Positions 27,465 through 37,411 of a stretch of DNA of 64,000 nt are shown one piece after another. The stretch covers positions 1 through 64,000 of the forward strand of contig JAITSV010000059.1 in assembly GCA_031287575.1 (NCBI GenBank). Reading direction: 5' to 3'. The first letter of the stretch is position 1. Every line of letters begins with the position of its first letter. The DNA comes from Desulfovibrio sp. (GTDB taxonomy: Bacteria > Desulfobacterota > Desulfovibrionia > Desulfovibrionales > Desulfovibrionaceae). The translations under genes and the position numbers were made by a program. The notes beneath the pieces are model-generated. The model did no database searches. It was given only the letters and a program-made list of their open reading frames with translations, and had not been told where the DNA came from.

Positions 27465-28967
27465 TCACAGCGACATATTATTCTTTTTCAGCAGGGCATA
27501 GAAGTGCGAGCGCGACAGGCCGGAGACGTCCAGCATCTCCTGCAGGTTCCCGCCGGCCTGGCCGATGAGGATTTCAAGGTACTTGCGCTCCATGAGACGC
27601 TTGAAGCCCTTGAGCGGCGGCAAGGGGCTGGTGAAGGCGGCGTCCGGACCATGCAGGCCGTCGGCGCGTTTGGCCGGCGGCACCATGTCCTGCGCGCCGC
27701 CGGAACCGTCGCCGTTGCCGTCGGCGGCGGAGGGGCTGGTGGCGGATTCGCCGCCGATGCCACCTTCGCCCGTGGCGGGGCGGGCGATGGCGGCGCGGGT
27801 GATCTTGATGCGGACGTCCTGGGGCAGGTGCAGCGCGTAGAGCACGCTTTCAAGCCCGGAGATGACGAACGAGCGCTCCAGCACGTTGTACAGCTCGCGC
27901 ACGTTGCCCGGCCAGTCGTACTGGGCCAGCTGCTGGAAGAAGTCGGGCGAAAAGCCCTTGTGGGGCACCCCGTACTGCTCGCACAGCCGGTTCACGTGGT
28001 AGATGGCCAGGGGCTTCAGGTCTTCCGGGCGGCTGCGCAGCGGGGGCAGCTCCACGTGTACGGTCTTCAGCCGGAACAGCAGGTCCTTGCGGAATTCGCC
28101 GCGTTCCACCATGGCGTCCAGGTCGCGGTTGGTGGCGGAGATGAGCCGGAAGTCGCTCTTGATTTCCTGGGTGCCGCCCACCGGGCGGAAGGTGCGTTCC
28201 TGCAGGAAGCGCAGGAACGAACGCTGGATGGACAGGGGCATTTCGCCCACCTCGTCCAGGAACAGGGTGCCGCCGTCGGCCAGCTTGACCAGGCCGTCGC
28301 GGTCGGTGAGGGCGCTGGTGAAGGCCCCCTTGCGGTGGCCGAACAGGGTCGACTCCACCAGGCTTTCGGTCAGCGCGGCACAGTCCACCACCACGAAGTT
28401 GCCCGCGCGGCGGGTGCTGTTGCGGTGGATGGTGCGGGCGAAAAGTTCCTTGCCGGTGCCCGTTTCGCCGGTGACCAGCACGTTGGCGTCGGACGAGGCG
28501 GCGTGCGCCACCAGGTCGAAACACTGGCGCATGGAGGGGCTGGTGCCCACCACGCCGTCCAGGTCCAGCGCCACGGCGGCGGCATCGCCGCGCGCCAGCT
28601 TTTCCTCGCGGTACTGCAGGGCGCGGTGCAGGGTGAGGGTGGTCTGCTTGATGGGCGAAGGCTTGACCAGGTAGTCCCATACGCCGCCCTGGATGGCCAG
28701 TTCCGCGCCGTCGGGGTCGCCCTCGCCGGTCAGGATGATGACCTCGGGCCGCGACGGGGAAAGCCGGATGCGCGGCAGCGCGTCCAGCCCGTTGCCGTCG
28801 GGCAGGCGCACGTCCAGGAACACCACGTCCACGTCGGTGGTTTCCAGCTTGCGCAGCCCTTCCTCCAGCGTGTGGGCCGTTTCGCAGGCGTAGCGCAGGC
28901 GGGCCAGCAGGCTGGCGATGGTCTCGCAGACCTGGACGTCGTCGTCGATGACGAGGATGGTGGGCAC
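27465..28967 (-). CDS. Sigma-54-dependent response regulator (NtrC family) of the lactate cluster (500 aa)
   Basis: The receiver domain (residues 1-120) has VIDDDVQ, phosphoacceptor Asp in FLDVRLPDGNG and Lys in YLVKPSP. The AAA+ domain has Walker A GETGTGKE, Walker B GGTLFLDEVGEM and the arginine-finger region. Its sigma-54-contacting loop reads GAFTSA instead of the usual GAFTGA. The C-terminus has a Fis-type helix-turn-helix (NLQEMLDVSGLSRSHFYALLKK). A Gly/Asp/Ser-rich linker separates the last two domains. It is 5 bases downstream of the sensor kinase and adjacent to por, as in D. vulgaris, where the corresponding pair controls lactate genes. Confidence 0.93.
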   Translation of the reverse strand: MPTILVIDDDVQVCETIASLLARLRYACETAHTLEEGLRKLETTDVDVVFLDVRLPDGNGLDALPRIRLSPSRPEVIILTGEGDPDGAELAIQGGVWDYLVKPSPIKQTTLTLHRALQYREEKLARGDAAAVALDLDGVVGTSPSMRQCFDLVAHAASSDANVLVTGETGTGKELFARTIHRNSTRRAGNFVVVDCAALTESLVESTLFGHRKGAFTSALTDRDGLVKLADGGTLFLDEVGEMPLSIQRSFLRFLQERTFRPVGGTQEIKSDFRLISATNRDLDAMVERGEFRKDLLFRLKTVHVELPPLRSRPEDLKPLAIYHVNRLCEQYGVPHKGFSPDFFQQLAQYDWPGNVRELYNVLERSFVISGLESVLYALHLPQDVRIKITRAAIARPATGEGGIGGESATSPSAADGNGDGSGGAQDMVPPAKRADGLHGPDAAFTSPLPPLKGFKRLMERKYLEILIGQAGGNLQEMLDVSGLSRSHFYALLKKNNMSL

Positions 28968-28972
28968 GCTTG

Positions 28973-31900
28973 CTAGCTCCCCAGCCGGGCGAACACCCGG
29001 CGGATGGCGTCGGCCAGGATGTTCCGGTTGTACGGCTTGTGGACCATGGCCTTGATGTTTCCGGCGACGGCCGCCCCTTCGGCCGCCACTTCGCGGCCCG
29101 AAACGAGGATTATCGGCATGTTCGGCGCAATATCGCCCATTTTGCGGGCAAGCTCAAGGCCGTTTGCCTCGGGCATGTCGAAGTCGGTGATGACGAGGTC
29201 GAACGAGGCGGGGTGTTCGCGCACGGCGGCCAGCGCCAGCAGCGGGTTCTTGAAGGGCCGCACGGTGTAGCCGAGGCTCTCGAGCACCCGGGGAATGGTG
29301 TGCAACTGGTCGTCGTCGTCCTCCACGAACAGGATGCGTTCGCTGCCCGTTTCCGGGGCCAGCAGGGCCGGGTCGATGAGGCAGGCGTCCTGCGCGTGCA
29401 TGGGCAGGTAGATCTCGAATTCCGTGCGCCGCCACGGCACGCTGGCAACGCGCACCGCGCCCCGGTGGCCCTTGATGATGCCGTGCACCACGGCGAGGCC
29501 GAGGCCGGTGCCTTCGGTTTTGCCCTTGGTGGTGAAGAACGGGTCGAAGATCTTGTCCACGATTTCCGGCGCAATGCCGGGGCCGTCGTCGGCCACGGTC
29601 AGGCGCAGGGCGCAGCCCGGTTCCATGCCCAGTTCCAGGGCGCGTTCGTCGGACAGCATCTCCTGCTCCAGGTTCACCTCCAGCACGCCGCCCGTGTCGC
29701 GCAGGGCCTGGAACGAGTTGGTGCACAGGTTCATGAGCACCTGGTGGATCTGGGTGGGGTCCGCCCGGGTGATGGACGGGCGCGGCGGAATGGCCTTGCG
29801 GATCTCGATGTTGCGGGGCAGCGAGGCCTTGATGAGCACCAGCGCCTCGGTGAGCACCTCGTTGATGTCGGTGATGACGAAGCCTTCCACCGAGGGGCGG
29901 CTGAAGGTCAGGATCTGCTTGACCAGGCGGCTGCCGCGCTGGGCGGCCTTCAGGGCGCGCATCAGGTCGTTGCAGGTCAGCGAATCCGCCGCGATGTCGC
30001 TGATGGCCAGCTCGATGGAATTGATGATCGACGTCAGGATGTTGTTGAAATCGTGCGAGATGCCGCCCGCCAGCGTGCCGATGGCCTCCATCTTCTGCGA
30101 CTGGAGCAGCTGGCGTTCCAGCCGGATGCGCTGGGTGACGTCTTCCGCGGTGGTCAAAAGGCCCACCACGTCGCCGCCGTCGCCTTCCTTCTGCCCGCCA
30201 CGGTCGCTCAGCAGGGGCACGCGGTTGGTTTCCAGCCACACCGCCTCGCCGCCGGGCGAGGTGATGGTGATCTTGGTCTGGTAGCGCGGCTGGCCGGAGC
30301 GCACCACCTCCTTGTCGTCGCCGTGCACGCGGGCGGCGTCCTCGGTGGAGGGCAGCACCTCTTCGTCGGTGCGGCCCAGCAGCGCCTCGGCGTTGTCCAG
30401 CCCCACGAAGCCGAGGAAGGACTTGTTGGCGCCCATGTATTTCAGGTCGCGGTCCTTCCAGTAGACGAACTGGGGGATGTTATCGAGCACCAGCTGCAAC
30501 ATGCGTTGCGAGGCGGAAAGGGCCCGCTCGGCGGCCTTGCGCTGGGTGATGTCTTCCGCGTAGCCCTCGATGTGGCGGACCTTGCCCGCCTCGTCGCGCA
30601 GGGGGCGCATGGTCAGGTGCATGGTCACGGTGTCGCCGCCGGGCCGGTCCACGCTGGAATCGAACGAGATCACCGTGTCCTGTCCCGTGCCCGGCCCGGT
30701 GCCGAGCATGTCCGGCGCCCCGTGCAGCCGGGCGAAGGTGCCCGCGCCCGACGCCAGCAGCAGGGCCGGCGAGGCGTAGCCCGACATGCGCGCCATGGCC
30801 GGGTTGGCGTCCAGGTAGCCGCCGTCCGGGGTGACGCGGAAGATGCCCAGCGGCGAGCTTTCGAACAGCGAGCGGTACTTTTCCTCGGCGGCGCGCAGCA
30901 GGTCCTCGGCCTTCTTGCGGTCGGTGTAGTCGAAGACCACGCCCACCAGGCCCGCCACCGCCCCCCTGGAATTGCGGTAGGTGGCCTTGTGCATGATGAT
31001 GGAATGGGGCGAACCCTCGGGGCCGGGCAGGGTGGTTTCATAGCTGGCCACGCCCGGCTCGTGCATCAGGCTGGTGTCCGAGGCGTCGCGCAGCATGGCC
31101 ACGCCTTCCGGCCCGGCCTGCCATTCGTAGCGGCCCAGCAGCGCCTCGCGGTCCACGCCGAAGAACCGTTCGAAGGCCACGTTGCATTCGCGCACCCGGC
31201 CGTCGGCGTCCTTGCTGTAGATGGGGATGGGTATGGTGTCCATCAGCGAGCGCAGGAACGACAGCTGGTCCTTGATCTTGCCTTCGACGCGTCGCTTTTC
31301 CAGGATGTTCATGACCAGCAGCACCAGGGTCACGGACAGGATGACCATGCTGACGATGATGGTCCAGAAGACCTGCTTGTTCAGTTCGTAGAACCGGCTG
31401 GGCTCGTTGATGATGATGCGGTCGGGCGGCAGTTGCGAGGGGCTGATGAACAGCCGCTGCAACTCGTTGTTGTCGAACATGAAGGCCTGGTCGGCCTGGT
31501 CCACGATGGGAATGGACGAGGCGCGGATGCCGCTCAGCACCTGCATGGCCATGCGCGCGGCCATTTCGCCGTGGCGCACCCCGGAGATGAGCTTGCCGCC
31601 CACGATGCCGTGCCCCAGCAGGAAGGCCCAGTTGCTGTACAGCGGCGCGCGCGAGGCGGCGTGCACCTTTTCCAGCAGTTCTTCGGCCGAGTAGAACTGG
31701 CCGTCGATGTCGCGGTAGATGGGCACGAAATAGAAGAAGGTGTCCGGGGTCTGGTCGCGCACCCAGTCCAGCATCTGCTCCAGGCTGTATTCGCTCCATT
31801 CCTCCACCACCAGGCGGTCCTTGAACGGCCCCAGCTGGGCCAGCACCTGGTTGCGGATGGCCGCGCCGGTGACCGAGTCGTCGCCGATGATCACCATGCG

Positions 31901-32626
31901 CCGCAACTGCGGGTTCAGGCGCAGGGCCAGCTCTATGTTGTAGACCACGTCGTAGTTTTCGAGCACCCCGGTGATCTCGCGCCCGGTGGCGCGCAGGGTT
32001 TCGGGCTGCACGTCGTTGAGCCCGCAGAACACGATGGGCACGCCGGGGAACAGTTCTTCGCCGAACTGGAGCAGGAAATCCACCGCCACGTTGTCCGAGG
32101 CGATGATGATGTCGAACTTCTTGTTGCGGAACTTGTCGCGGTACAGGGCGTACAGGGTGGAAACCGTGTCCTGGTAGTGGAACTTCTTGGAGTCCATGTA
32201 CTCCACCTGGAACACGATGCTGTACGGGCTTTCGGCCAGCGTCTGGCGGATGCCCTCCTGGATGTGGTCGGACCAGGCGTACCCGTTGTGGTACGAGTTC
32301 AGGTACAGCACGTTCTTGCGCGCGCCTTCCTGCGCGCCCAGCGAACCGGCGGCGCCGGTGGCGGATGCGGCGGTGTCCGGGGACTGCGGGGATTGAGAGG
32401 TCTGGGCCCAGGCGGACGCGGGGCCGCCAGACAGGAAGGGGCCAGACAGGAAGAAACCGGGCCGGGGTGCCGTTGTCAGGCAGGGCGACAGGCACAGCAA
32501 AAGGGCCAGCGCCGCCAGCACGAAGGCCAGGCGGCGGAGCGGGGTACGGCATGCCGTCTGGCGGAGCCGTGGGGGAAGGGCGGTGCGGCGCGGGGACCGG
32601 GCCGACGGGAACGGGCTGGTATGCAT
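28973..32626 (-). CDS. Membrane hybrid sensor histidine kinase with ABC_sub_bind sensor and several PAS domains (1217 aa)
   Basis: After an N-terminal membrane segment ([16 protein letters not shown]) comes a periplasmic domain resembling ABC-type substrate-binding proteins of the ABC_sub_bind class ([44 protein letters not shown]). A second membrane helix ([18 protein letters not shown]) leads to three PAS/PAC units. Then follow HisKA ([15 protein letters not shown], phospho-His in SHDFNN), HATPase ([20 protein letters not shown]) and a C-terminal receiver ([20 protein letters not shown]). It should sense a small molecule and phosphorylate the adjacent NtrC-type regulator. ATG 32626 precedes the membrane segment; its ribosome-binding site is weak. 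Confidence 0.9.
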   Translation of the reverse strand: MHTSPFPSARSPRRTALPPRLRQTACRTPLRRLAFVLAALALLLCLSPCLTTAPRPGFFLSGPFLSGGPASAWAQTSQSPQSPDTAASATGAAGSLGAQEGARKNVLYLNSYHNGYAWSDHIQEGIRQTLAESPYSIVFQVEYMDSKKFHYQDTVSTLYALYRDKFRNKKFDIIIASDNVAVDFLLQFGEELFPGVPIVFCGLNDVQPETLRATGREITGVLENYDVVYNIELALRLNPQLRRMVIIGDDSVTGAAIRNQVLAQLGPFKDRLVVEEWSEYSLEQMLDWVRDQTPDTFFYFVPIYRDIDGQFYSAEELLEKVHAASRAPLYSNWAFLLGHGIVGGKLISGVRHGEMAARMAMQVLSGIRASSIPIVDQADQAFMFDNNELQRLFISPSQLPPDRIIINEPSRFYELNKQVFWTIIVSMVILSVTLVLLVMNILEKRRVEGKIKDQLSFLRSLMDTIPIPIYSKDADGRVRECNVAFERFFGVDREALLGRYEWQAGPEGVAMLRDASDTSLMHEPGVASYETTLPGPEGSPHSIIMHKATYRNSRGAVAGLVGVVFDYTDRKKAEDLLRAAEEKYRSLFESSPLGIFRVTPDGGYLDANPAMARMSGYASPALLLASGAGTFARLHGAPDMLGTGPGTGQDTVISFDSSVDRPGGDTVTMHLTMRPLRDEAGKVRHIEGYAEDITQRKAAERALSASQRMLQLVLDNIPQFVYWKDRDLKYMGANKSFLGFVGLDNAEALLGRTDEEVLPSTEDAARVHGDDKEVVRSGQPRYQTKITITSPGGEAVWLETNRVPLLSDRGGQKEGDGGDVVGLLTTAEDVTQRIRLERQLLQSQKMEAIGTLAGGISHDFNNILTSIINSIELAISDIAADSLTCNDLMRALKAAQRGSRLVKQILTFSRPSVEGFVITDINEVLTEALVLIKASLPRNIEIRKAIPPRPSITRADPTQIHQVLMNLCTNSFQALRDTGGVLEVNLEQEMLSDERALELGMEPGCALRLTVADDGPGIAPEIVDKIFDPFFTTKGKTEGTGLGLAVVHGIIKGHRGAVRVASVPWRRTEFEIYLPMHAQDACLIDPALLAPETGSERILFVEDDDDQLHTIPRVLESLGYTVRPFKNPLLALAAVREHPASFDLVITDFDMPEANGLELARKMGDIAPNMPIILVSGREVAAEGAAVAGNIKAMVHKPYNRNILADAIRRVFARLGS

Positions 32627-33089
32627 GCGGAGGTTCCGCCGAAAGGCTGTGGTGCGAGGAAGATCGGGACACCGGGCCGGACGGGCGAGTAGCCTGCACG
32701 TCATTCCGGGCGGTGACGCCCGCATGCGGCCCCGCCGGGGTGGTGCCAAGGTAATGCCAAGGGGATGCCAAGCTGTTGCCACGCGGTTGTTTGACCGCAC
32801 GGTTTGCAGTGATGCCACCGTGAGTGCAACTAATGCTGGACTTCCCCGCCAAGGTCAAGGTCCGCCCCGTGTGGCCCTGTCGCATGCAGACCTACGCGGT
32901 CATGTGCCGGCGCGCATGGCCGCGCTTGTGCGGCCGGTCCACCGGGGATATTCTGGCCGGTAAGGCCATCGGCGCGCCATATGCGTGCCATCTGCACGCC
33001 AGGCGTGGCAGACCCCGGCCCGGCAGCCGGGGCTGGTCGGGAATGGGTGGGAATGGACGCGGGCACGGAACTGTCCGCAAGGAGCCACA
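32627..33089. other. Divergent intergenic region between sensor kinase and membrane-protein gene
   Basis: This 463-base region holds the 11-bp-periodic TGCCA array (32744-32782). Apart from it I see no gene. The plus-strand end carries the AAGGAG site of the next gene. Confidence 0.6.
32744..32782. promoter_or_regulatory. Four TGCCA direct repeats with exact 11-bp period
   Basis: TGCCA occurs at 32744, 32755, 32766 and 32777, exactly one helical turn apart. Such phased direct repeats are typical of OmpR/PhoB-type regulator sites. Read on the minus strand (TTGGCA repeats) neighbouring units also place GG and GC 10 bases apart, as in sigma-54 promoters, although the -12 box would be TGGCA instead of TTGCA. 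The site is about 120-155 bases upstream of the sensor kinase start. Confidence 0.55.
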
Positions 33090-33734
33090 ATGACGAAACA
33101 GGCTGCGCAGCGCGCTGCGGAACGGAAGCGGGATGTCACGGACGAGGGCGCCTGCGGCCTGCCGCCGGATGTCGGGGACCGCGTTGGTGGTGGGGGCGGC
33201 ACAGTGGCCGGGCAGGGCGGAATGGTTACGGGCCAGCCCGACGACTACGAACGCGTCGGCCCGTCCTGGCGCAACGACGCCTGCGACTTGTGCGAGGAAT
33301 ACCGCTTCCTGCTCCAGGTGCTGGGCAGCGAGGCCGAGGTGTGGAAGAGCCTGCAACAGCAGTTCGGCATCGTCACCCAGCGCACCCAGATGGTCTTTGG
33401 CGTGGGCGCGCTGGCCATTTCCGTGGCCGGGTTCTCCGGCCACCGGCTGGCGGCGGCCGGGCCGTTCAGCGGGTTGACCCTGATGGCCGGGCTGGTGTGC
33501 ATCCTGGCCGGGCTGTTCGTGGCGCTGTACGGCGTGGTGCGGGTGCGCTGGATGTCCAGCCTGCGCGGCGACACGGTGGAGGCCAGCTTTCTGCGGCTGC
33601 TGGCCGTGCGCAACCGCAAGACGCGCTATTTCCTGTGGTCGCTCAAGCTGGTCATCGTGGGGCTGGTGCTGTACGTGGCCGCGCTGGGCTGGTTCCTGTT
33701 CCGGGCCTCGCTGGGGCTGGTGCCGCTGGTGTAG
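33090..33734 (+). CDS. Small membrane protein of unknown function (214 aa)
   Basis: I do not recognise a family. An N-terminal Gly/Asp-rich 60-residue stretch is followed by a conserved-looking soluble segment (SWRNDACDLCEEYRFLLQVLGSEAEVWKSLQQQFG). Two hydrophobic helices come next (MVFGVGALAISVAGF, LTLMAGLVCILAGLFVALYGVV) and one near the C-terminus (LKLVIVGLVLYVAALGWFLF). The ATG at 33090 follows AAGGAG by 6 bases. A good terminator ends the gene, so it is probably monocistronic. Confidence 0.75.
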   Translation: MTKQAAQRAAERKRDVTDEGACGLPPDVGDRVGGGGGTVAGQGGMVTGQPDDYERVGPSWRNDACDLCEEYRFLLQVLGSEAEVWKSLQQQFGIVTQRTQMVFGVGALAISVAGFSGHRLAAAGPFSGLTLMAGLVCILAGLFVALYGVVRVRWMSSLRGDTVEASFLRLLAVRNRKTRYFLWSLKLVIVGLVLYVAALGWFLFRASLGLVPLV

Positions 33735-33792
33735 CCGGACCCCGGCAAAGAGGGATGCGGGATTGCGGCGCGCAATGGCGGCGCCGGGATGT

Positions 33793-33837
33793 GCCGGGCG
33801 GTGTCGTATTCTCGACACGGCCCGGCAGTTGTTTTAC
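33793..33837 (+). terminator. Rho-independent terminator after the membrane-protein gene
   Basis: GCCGGGC, two unpaired bases and TGTCG pair with CGACA, two bases and GCCCGGC across a TATTCT loop. The stem is followed by AGTTGTTTTA. This is the clearest T-tract terminator on the plus strand in the window. Confidence 0.8.
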
Positions 33838-33938
33838 GGATCATTTGTAAATACAGCATGATGCGCGCGCGGCAAGGCTCTTGCATCATTCGGCGGCGTG
33901 GCGGCATTCCGCCGGATTCAACGCAAGGAGGCTTCCCC

Positions 33939-34316
33939 ATGCTGTTTCTGCTTGGCGGCAACGACAAAAAGGCGCGCAAGGCCGAGGCCGCGCAGACCGA
34001 AAACCTCGAACGGGTGCGTGAACTGTTCCTGTCCGGGCGCTTTCCCGTGGTCACCACCGATGGCGTGGAAGACCGCAGGATAGGCCGCGTGCTGGGCCTG
34101 GTGGCCTGCCGGGGTTACGATTCGGACGAGACGTTCTTCGGCATGGCGGCCCGCGCCGTGAACAAGGGCGCCCAGGCCATCGTGGGCTATCAGGAAAACG
34201 TGGCCTTCCATCCCGACGGCTCCAAGTTCTTCTCCTGCTACGGCACCGCCGTGCAGTTCAGCCGCGAGGAAAAGGACGGCGGCAACGGCAACGGGCCGTT
34301 GCGCTTGCAGGCGTAA
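33939..34316 (+). CDS. YbjQ/UPF0145-like protein (125 aa)
   Basis: The core VVTTDGVEDRRIGRVLGLVACRG, followed by AARAVNKGAQAIVGYQENV and CYGTAVQF, matches the YbjQ family pattern of (T)TTD, the GADAVVG strand and a terminal YGTAV. Family members are small pentameric-type cytoplasmic proteins proposed to bind metals; the function is not established. A short Lys-rich N-terminus precedes the core. The start at ATG 33939 is fixed by AAGGAGG 7 bases upstream. It precedes the glycan-type genes by 57 bases but is probably unrelated to them. Confidence 0.75.
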   Translation: MLFLLGGNDKKARKAEAAQTENLERVRELFLSGRFPVVTTDGVEDRRIGRVLGLVACRGYDSDETFFGMAARAVNKGAQAIVGYQENVAFHPDGSKFFSCYGTAVQFSREEKDGGNGNGPLRLQA

Positions 34317-34373
34317 GGCCGGTGGATTCCCTTCCCGCGCATGCGGGCCATACGGCACAGGAGGCCGATGCCG

Positions 34374-35150
34374 ATGTTGCAGATCGCTGAGTGGTGCGCC
34401 GACCGCGTGCGGGCATCCACCTATGTTCACGACGGGAAGACGCAGTGGTACGCGCCGTCCCTGGCCGGGGCCTCGACGCTGGCCGCCGCCCTGTACAAGC
34501 CGGAGGTCTACGCCGGGGTGCTCGACGTGCTGGGCAGGCTGGACGAGGACGACTACGCCGCCTACCTCAAGGGGTTCATGCGGCGCGGCATGGCGCGGTT
34601 CGGCGAATCCTGGCGTTATGCGGACATCTGCACCGTGCTGTACGTCCTGGCGGACCTGCTGGGCGTGGAGTCGTACCTGGAGATCGGCGTGCGGCGCGGC
34701 CGCAGCCTGGCCATGGTGCTCGACCGCCGCCCCTCCGCCGACGTGGTGGGCTTCGACCTGTGGCTGCGCGACTACGCGGGCATGGAGAATCCCGGCCCGG
34801 ATTACGTGGCCGCCCAGATGGCGCAGCTTGGCCACAAGGGCGGGCTGCGCTTCGTCACCGGCGATTCGGCCAGGACGGTGCCCGCGCATTTCGCGGCGCA
34901 TCCGGACGCCACCTACGACCTCATCACCGTGGACGGCGACCACGGCCCGGAAGGGGCCCTGCGCGACCTGGCCACCGTGCTGCCGCGCCTGCGCATTGGC
35001 GGGGCCATCGTGTTCGACGACATTTCGCATCCGGAACTGGGCTACCTGCGCGGCATCTGGCAGCGGGTGGTGCAGTCGCAGCCCAACATGAGCTGCCACG
35101 TCTTCGACGAAACCGGCTACGGCGTGGCCTTCGCCATCAGGATGCGCTAG
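34374..35150 (+). CDS. Class I SAM-dependent methyltransferase, Methyltransf_24 type (258 aa)
   Basis: The SAM-binding motif YLEIGVRRGRSLAMVL is followed by the acidic strand VVGFDLW, the GDSA motif, and YDLITVDGDHGPEGALRDLATVLPRLRIGGAIVFDD. This order of motifs is typical of the Methyltransf_24 group often found in glycan clusters. It probably O-methylates a sugar or related precursor. Of two close ATG codons (34368 and 34374) the second is better placed, 9 bases after AGGAGG. The next gene begins 2 bases after its stop, indicating one operon. Confidence 0.82.
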   Translation: MLQIAEWCADRVRASTYVHDGKTQWYAPSLAGASTLAAALYKPEVYAGVLDVLGRLDEDDYAAYLKGFMRRGMARFGESWRYADICTVLYVLADLLGVESYLEIGVRRGRSLAMVLDRRPSADVVGFDLWLRDYAGMENPGPDYVAAQMAQLGHKGGLRFVTGDSARTVPAHFAAHPDATYDLITVDGDHGPEGALRDLATVLPRLRIGGAIVFDDISHPELGYLRGIWQRVVQSQPNMSCHVFDETGYGVAFAIRMR

Positions 35151-35152
35151 CC

Positions 35153-36085
35153 ATGGCCGGGGGCACGGTGCTGGTCACGGGGGCCACGGGGTTCATCGGC
35201 AGCCACGTGCTGCGGGCGCTGCCGCCCGACAGCGAGGTGGTGGGCTTGGCGTCGTCCGTCTATCCGTCGTCGCGCGATGCCGTGCGCCTGGTGCGCATGA
35301 CCCTGCCGCATCCCGACCTGGACGAACTGATCGCGCGGCTGCGCCCCGCCGTGGTGGTGCATTGCGCGGGGGTGGCCTCGGTGGGGCTGTCCATGACCAG
35401 CCCCGGCGTGGACTTTCAGTCCGGCCCGCCCGTGGTGTTCCAGTTGTACGACGCCATCCGCAAGGCGGGCACCGGCACCCGCGTGGTGCAGCTTTCCAGC
35501 GCGGCGGTGTACGGCAACCCCGGCGCGCTGCCCGTGGCGGAGCATGCCCCCCTTGGCCCCATATCGCCCTATGGCTGGCACAAGCGCATGTGCGAGGACA
35601 TCGCGCACGAGTTTTGCGGACTGTACGGCATTTCCAGCGCGGTGCTGCGCGTGTTTTCGTGCTACGGGGCGGGGCTGCGCAAGCAGCTGCTGTGGGACGT
35701 GGGGCACAAGCTGTGCGCGGGCGACGCGGTGTTTTCGGGAACGGGAGAGGAAACGCGCGATTACGTCCACGTGCGCGATCTTGCCCGGTTCATCGTGCAC
35801 CTTGCCAAGGCGTGGCCCGGACCGGGCGTGCACGTCTGCAACGTGGGCAGCGGGCAGGAAACCAGCGTGCGCGCCATGGTGGAACACATGGCGGCGGGGT
35901 GCGGCCTGCACCACGTGACCCCGGAATTTTCGGGGGCCGCCCGCAAGGGCGACCCGCAGAACTGGCGGGCGGACATCGGACGGGCGCGGCAACTGGGGCT
36001 GGAGCTCACGGTTCCGCTGCAAGACGGCGTGCACGAGTACGCGCGCTGGTTTCTGGAGCAGATGAAGGGCACGGCCCGGCAGTAG
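35153..36085 (+). CDS. NAD-dependent sugar epimerase/dehydratase, extended SDR (310 aa)
   Basis: The N-terminal Rossmann motif VLVTGATGFIGSH is followed by VVHCAG, the catalytic Ser in QLSSAAVYGN and the YxxxK pair in SPYGWHKRMCED. The C-terminal RDYVHVRDLARFIV motif is typical of nucleotide-sugar epimerases and dehydratases. It should act on an NDP-sugar in the cytoplasm for surface-glycan synthesis. The exact substrate cannot be told from sequence. It is coupled to the upstream methyltransferase by a 2-base gap and is followed by a glycosyltransferase. Confidence 0.85.
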   Translation: MAGGTVLVTGATGFIGSHVLRALPPDSEVVGLASSVYPSSRDAVRLVRMTLPHPDLDELIARLRPAVVVHCAGVASVGLSMTSPGVDFQSGPPVVFQLYDAIRKAGTGTRVVQLSSAAVYGNPGALPVAEHAPLGPISPYGWHKRMCEDIAHEFCGLYGISSAVLRVFSCYGAGLRKQLLWDVGHKLCAGDAVFSGTGEETRDYVHVRDLARFIVHLAKAWPGPGVHVCNVGSGQETSVRAMVEHMAAGCGLHHVTPEFSGAARKGDPQNWRADIGRARQLGLELTVPLQDGVHEYARWFLEQMKGTARQ

Positions 36086-36211
36086 CCGGGCGCGTTGCGT
36101 TTGGGCATACGCCCCGTGTCTGGTGCAATTGGCGCCGTTGGCACGGTTGGCACGGTTGGCACATTGGGCGGATTCGGGGCACGGCACTATTCGGGCAAAG
36201 GGTGGCAGCGC

Positions 36212-37369
36212 ATGCGCATCGGCATCTACGTGCAGTGGGGAGTGGAAGGCTGGACCGGCGGCATCAACTACGTCCGCCATCTGGTGATGGGGGCCGCCGC
36301 CCTGCCGCCGCGCCTGCGCCCGCATGTCGTGCTGCTGTTCGACGCCGCCCAGGCCCCGGCCCTGCATTGCTACGAAGGCATCCTGCCGCTGGTGGACGAG
36401 GTGCGCGTGGTGTCCGGCGGGCGCGACGCCGACGGCGTGTTCCGCGTGCAGGACCCGGAAACGGCCTTTGCCGGGCTGGACCTGGCCTATCCCCTGCCGC
36501 ACGGGTTCTGGAATCCTCCGTCCCACCTGCCCCGGGTGTTCTGGATACCCGACTTCCAGCACAAGCGGCTGCCCCGGTTCTTTTCCGGACAGGAACTGGC
36601 CAACCGGGACGCGCTGTTCGCGGAAATCGCCGGGCAGGCCGACATGGTGGTGCTGAGCAGCGAGGCCGCGCGGCGCGACCTGGCGGAATTCTACGGGGTG
36701 GAGGCCGACCGTTCCTTCGTCCTGCCGTTCTGCACGGTGGGCGAGGCGGACTGGTACACCGGCGACGTGGCCGGGGCCATGGCCAGGCATGACGTGCCTG
36801 GCGGCTACCTGATGTGCTGCAACCAGTTCTGGGCGCACAAGGACCACCTGACGCTGTTCCGCGCGCTGGCGCGGCTGCGCGACGGCGGGGTGGAACTGCC
36901 GCTGGTGTGCACCGGCAGCGTGCACGACTATCGGGCGCCCGGCCATTTCCCCCTATTGCAGCGCGAGGTGCAGCGGCTTGGCATTGCCGGGCAGGTACGC
37001 ATTCTGGGGCTGATCGACCGGGGCGACCAGATCCAGTTGCTGCGCGGCGCCGATGCCGTGGTGCATCCCTCGCTGTTCGAGGGGTGGAGCACCGTGGTGG
37101 AGGATGCCCGGGCACTGGGCAAGACCATCGTGTATTCCGACATTGACGTGCATCTGGAACAGAACCCGCCGCACGGGGTGGTGTTCCGGGCCGGGGACCC
37201 CGTGGATCTGGCCCGTGCGCTGCTGCAATCGCGGTCCGGCTTCGGCCCGACGGCGGGTACGGAGCGCGAGGCGCAGGCCCGCGAACAGGGCGCGGAGCGC
37301 TTGCTGCGCTTCGGCATGGGGCTGGTGCACCTTGCCCGCGCCGCCGCCGCGGGGCGCGGGGCACGCTGA
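36212..37369 (+). CDS. Glycosyltransferase family 4-like protein (385 aa)
   Basis: The N-terminal domain reads GIYVQWGVEGWTGGINYVRHL, and the C-terminal domain has CCNQFWAHKDHLTLFRAL, the HPSLFEGWSTVVEDARALGK signature (E-x7-E type) and SDIDVHLEQ. This is the standard GT-B, retaining GT4 pattern. It likely transfers a sugar from an NDP donor to a lipid- or protein-linked acceptor at the inner face of the membrane. ATG 36212 was chosen because the conserved N-terminus starts there; the open frame from 36095 crosses a GTTGGCACG tandem repeat. Confidence 0.85.
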   Translation: MRIGIYVQWGVEGWTGGINYVRHLVMGAAALPPRLRPHVVLLFDAAQAPALHCYEGILPLVDEVRVVSGGRDADGVFRVQDPETAFAGLDLAYPLPHGFWNPPSHLPRVFWIPDFQHKRLPRFFSGQELANRDALFAEIAGQADMVVLSSEAARRDLAEFYGVEADRSFVLPFCTVGEADWYTGDVAGAMARHDVPGGYLMCCNQFWAHKDHLTLFRALARLRDGGVELPLVCTGSVHDYRAPGHFPLLQREVQRLGIAGQVRILGLIDRGDQIQLLRGADAVVHPSLFEGWSTVVEDARALGKTIVYSDIDVHLEQNPPHGVVFRAGDPVDLARALLQSRSGFGPTAGTEREAQAREQGAERLLRFGMGLVHLARAAAAGRGAR

Positions 37370-37411
37370 CGGCTTTTGCTTCCGGCTTTCGGACCACGCC
37401 CGGCCCAAGGG

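Noticed and set aside
28970..32692. Plus-strand ORF of about 1240 codons opposite the sensor kinase
   Set aside because: The His/Val/Gly/Ala-rich translation has no domains and mirrors the kinase gene codon by codon.
36138..36161. TTGGCA repeats upstream of a GT4 gene as a sigma-54 or regulator site
   Set aside because: The period is 9 bp, not 11-12, so neither -24/-12 geometry nor helical phasing is satisfied; it looks like slippage.
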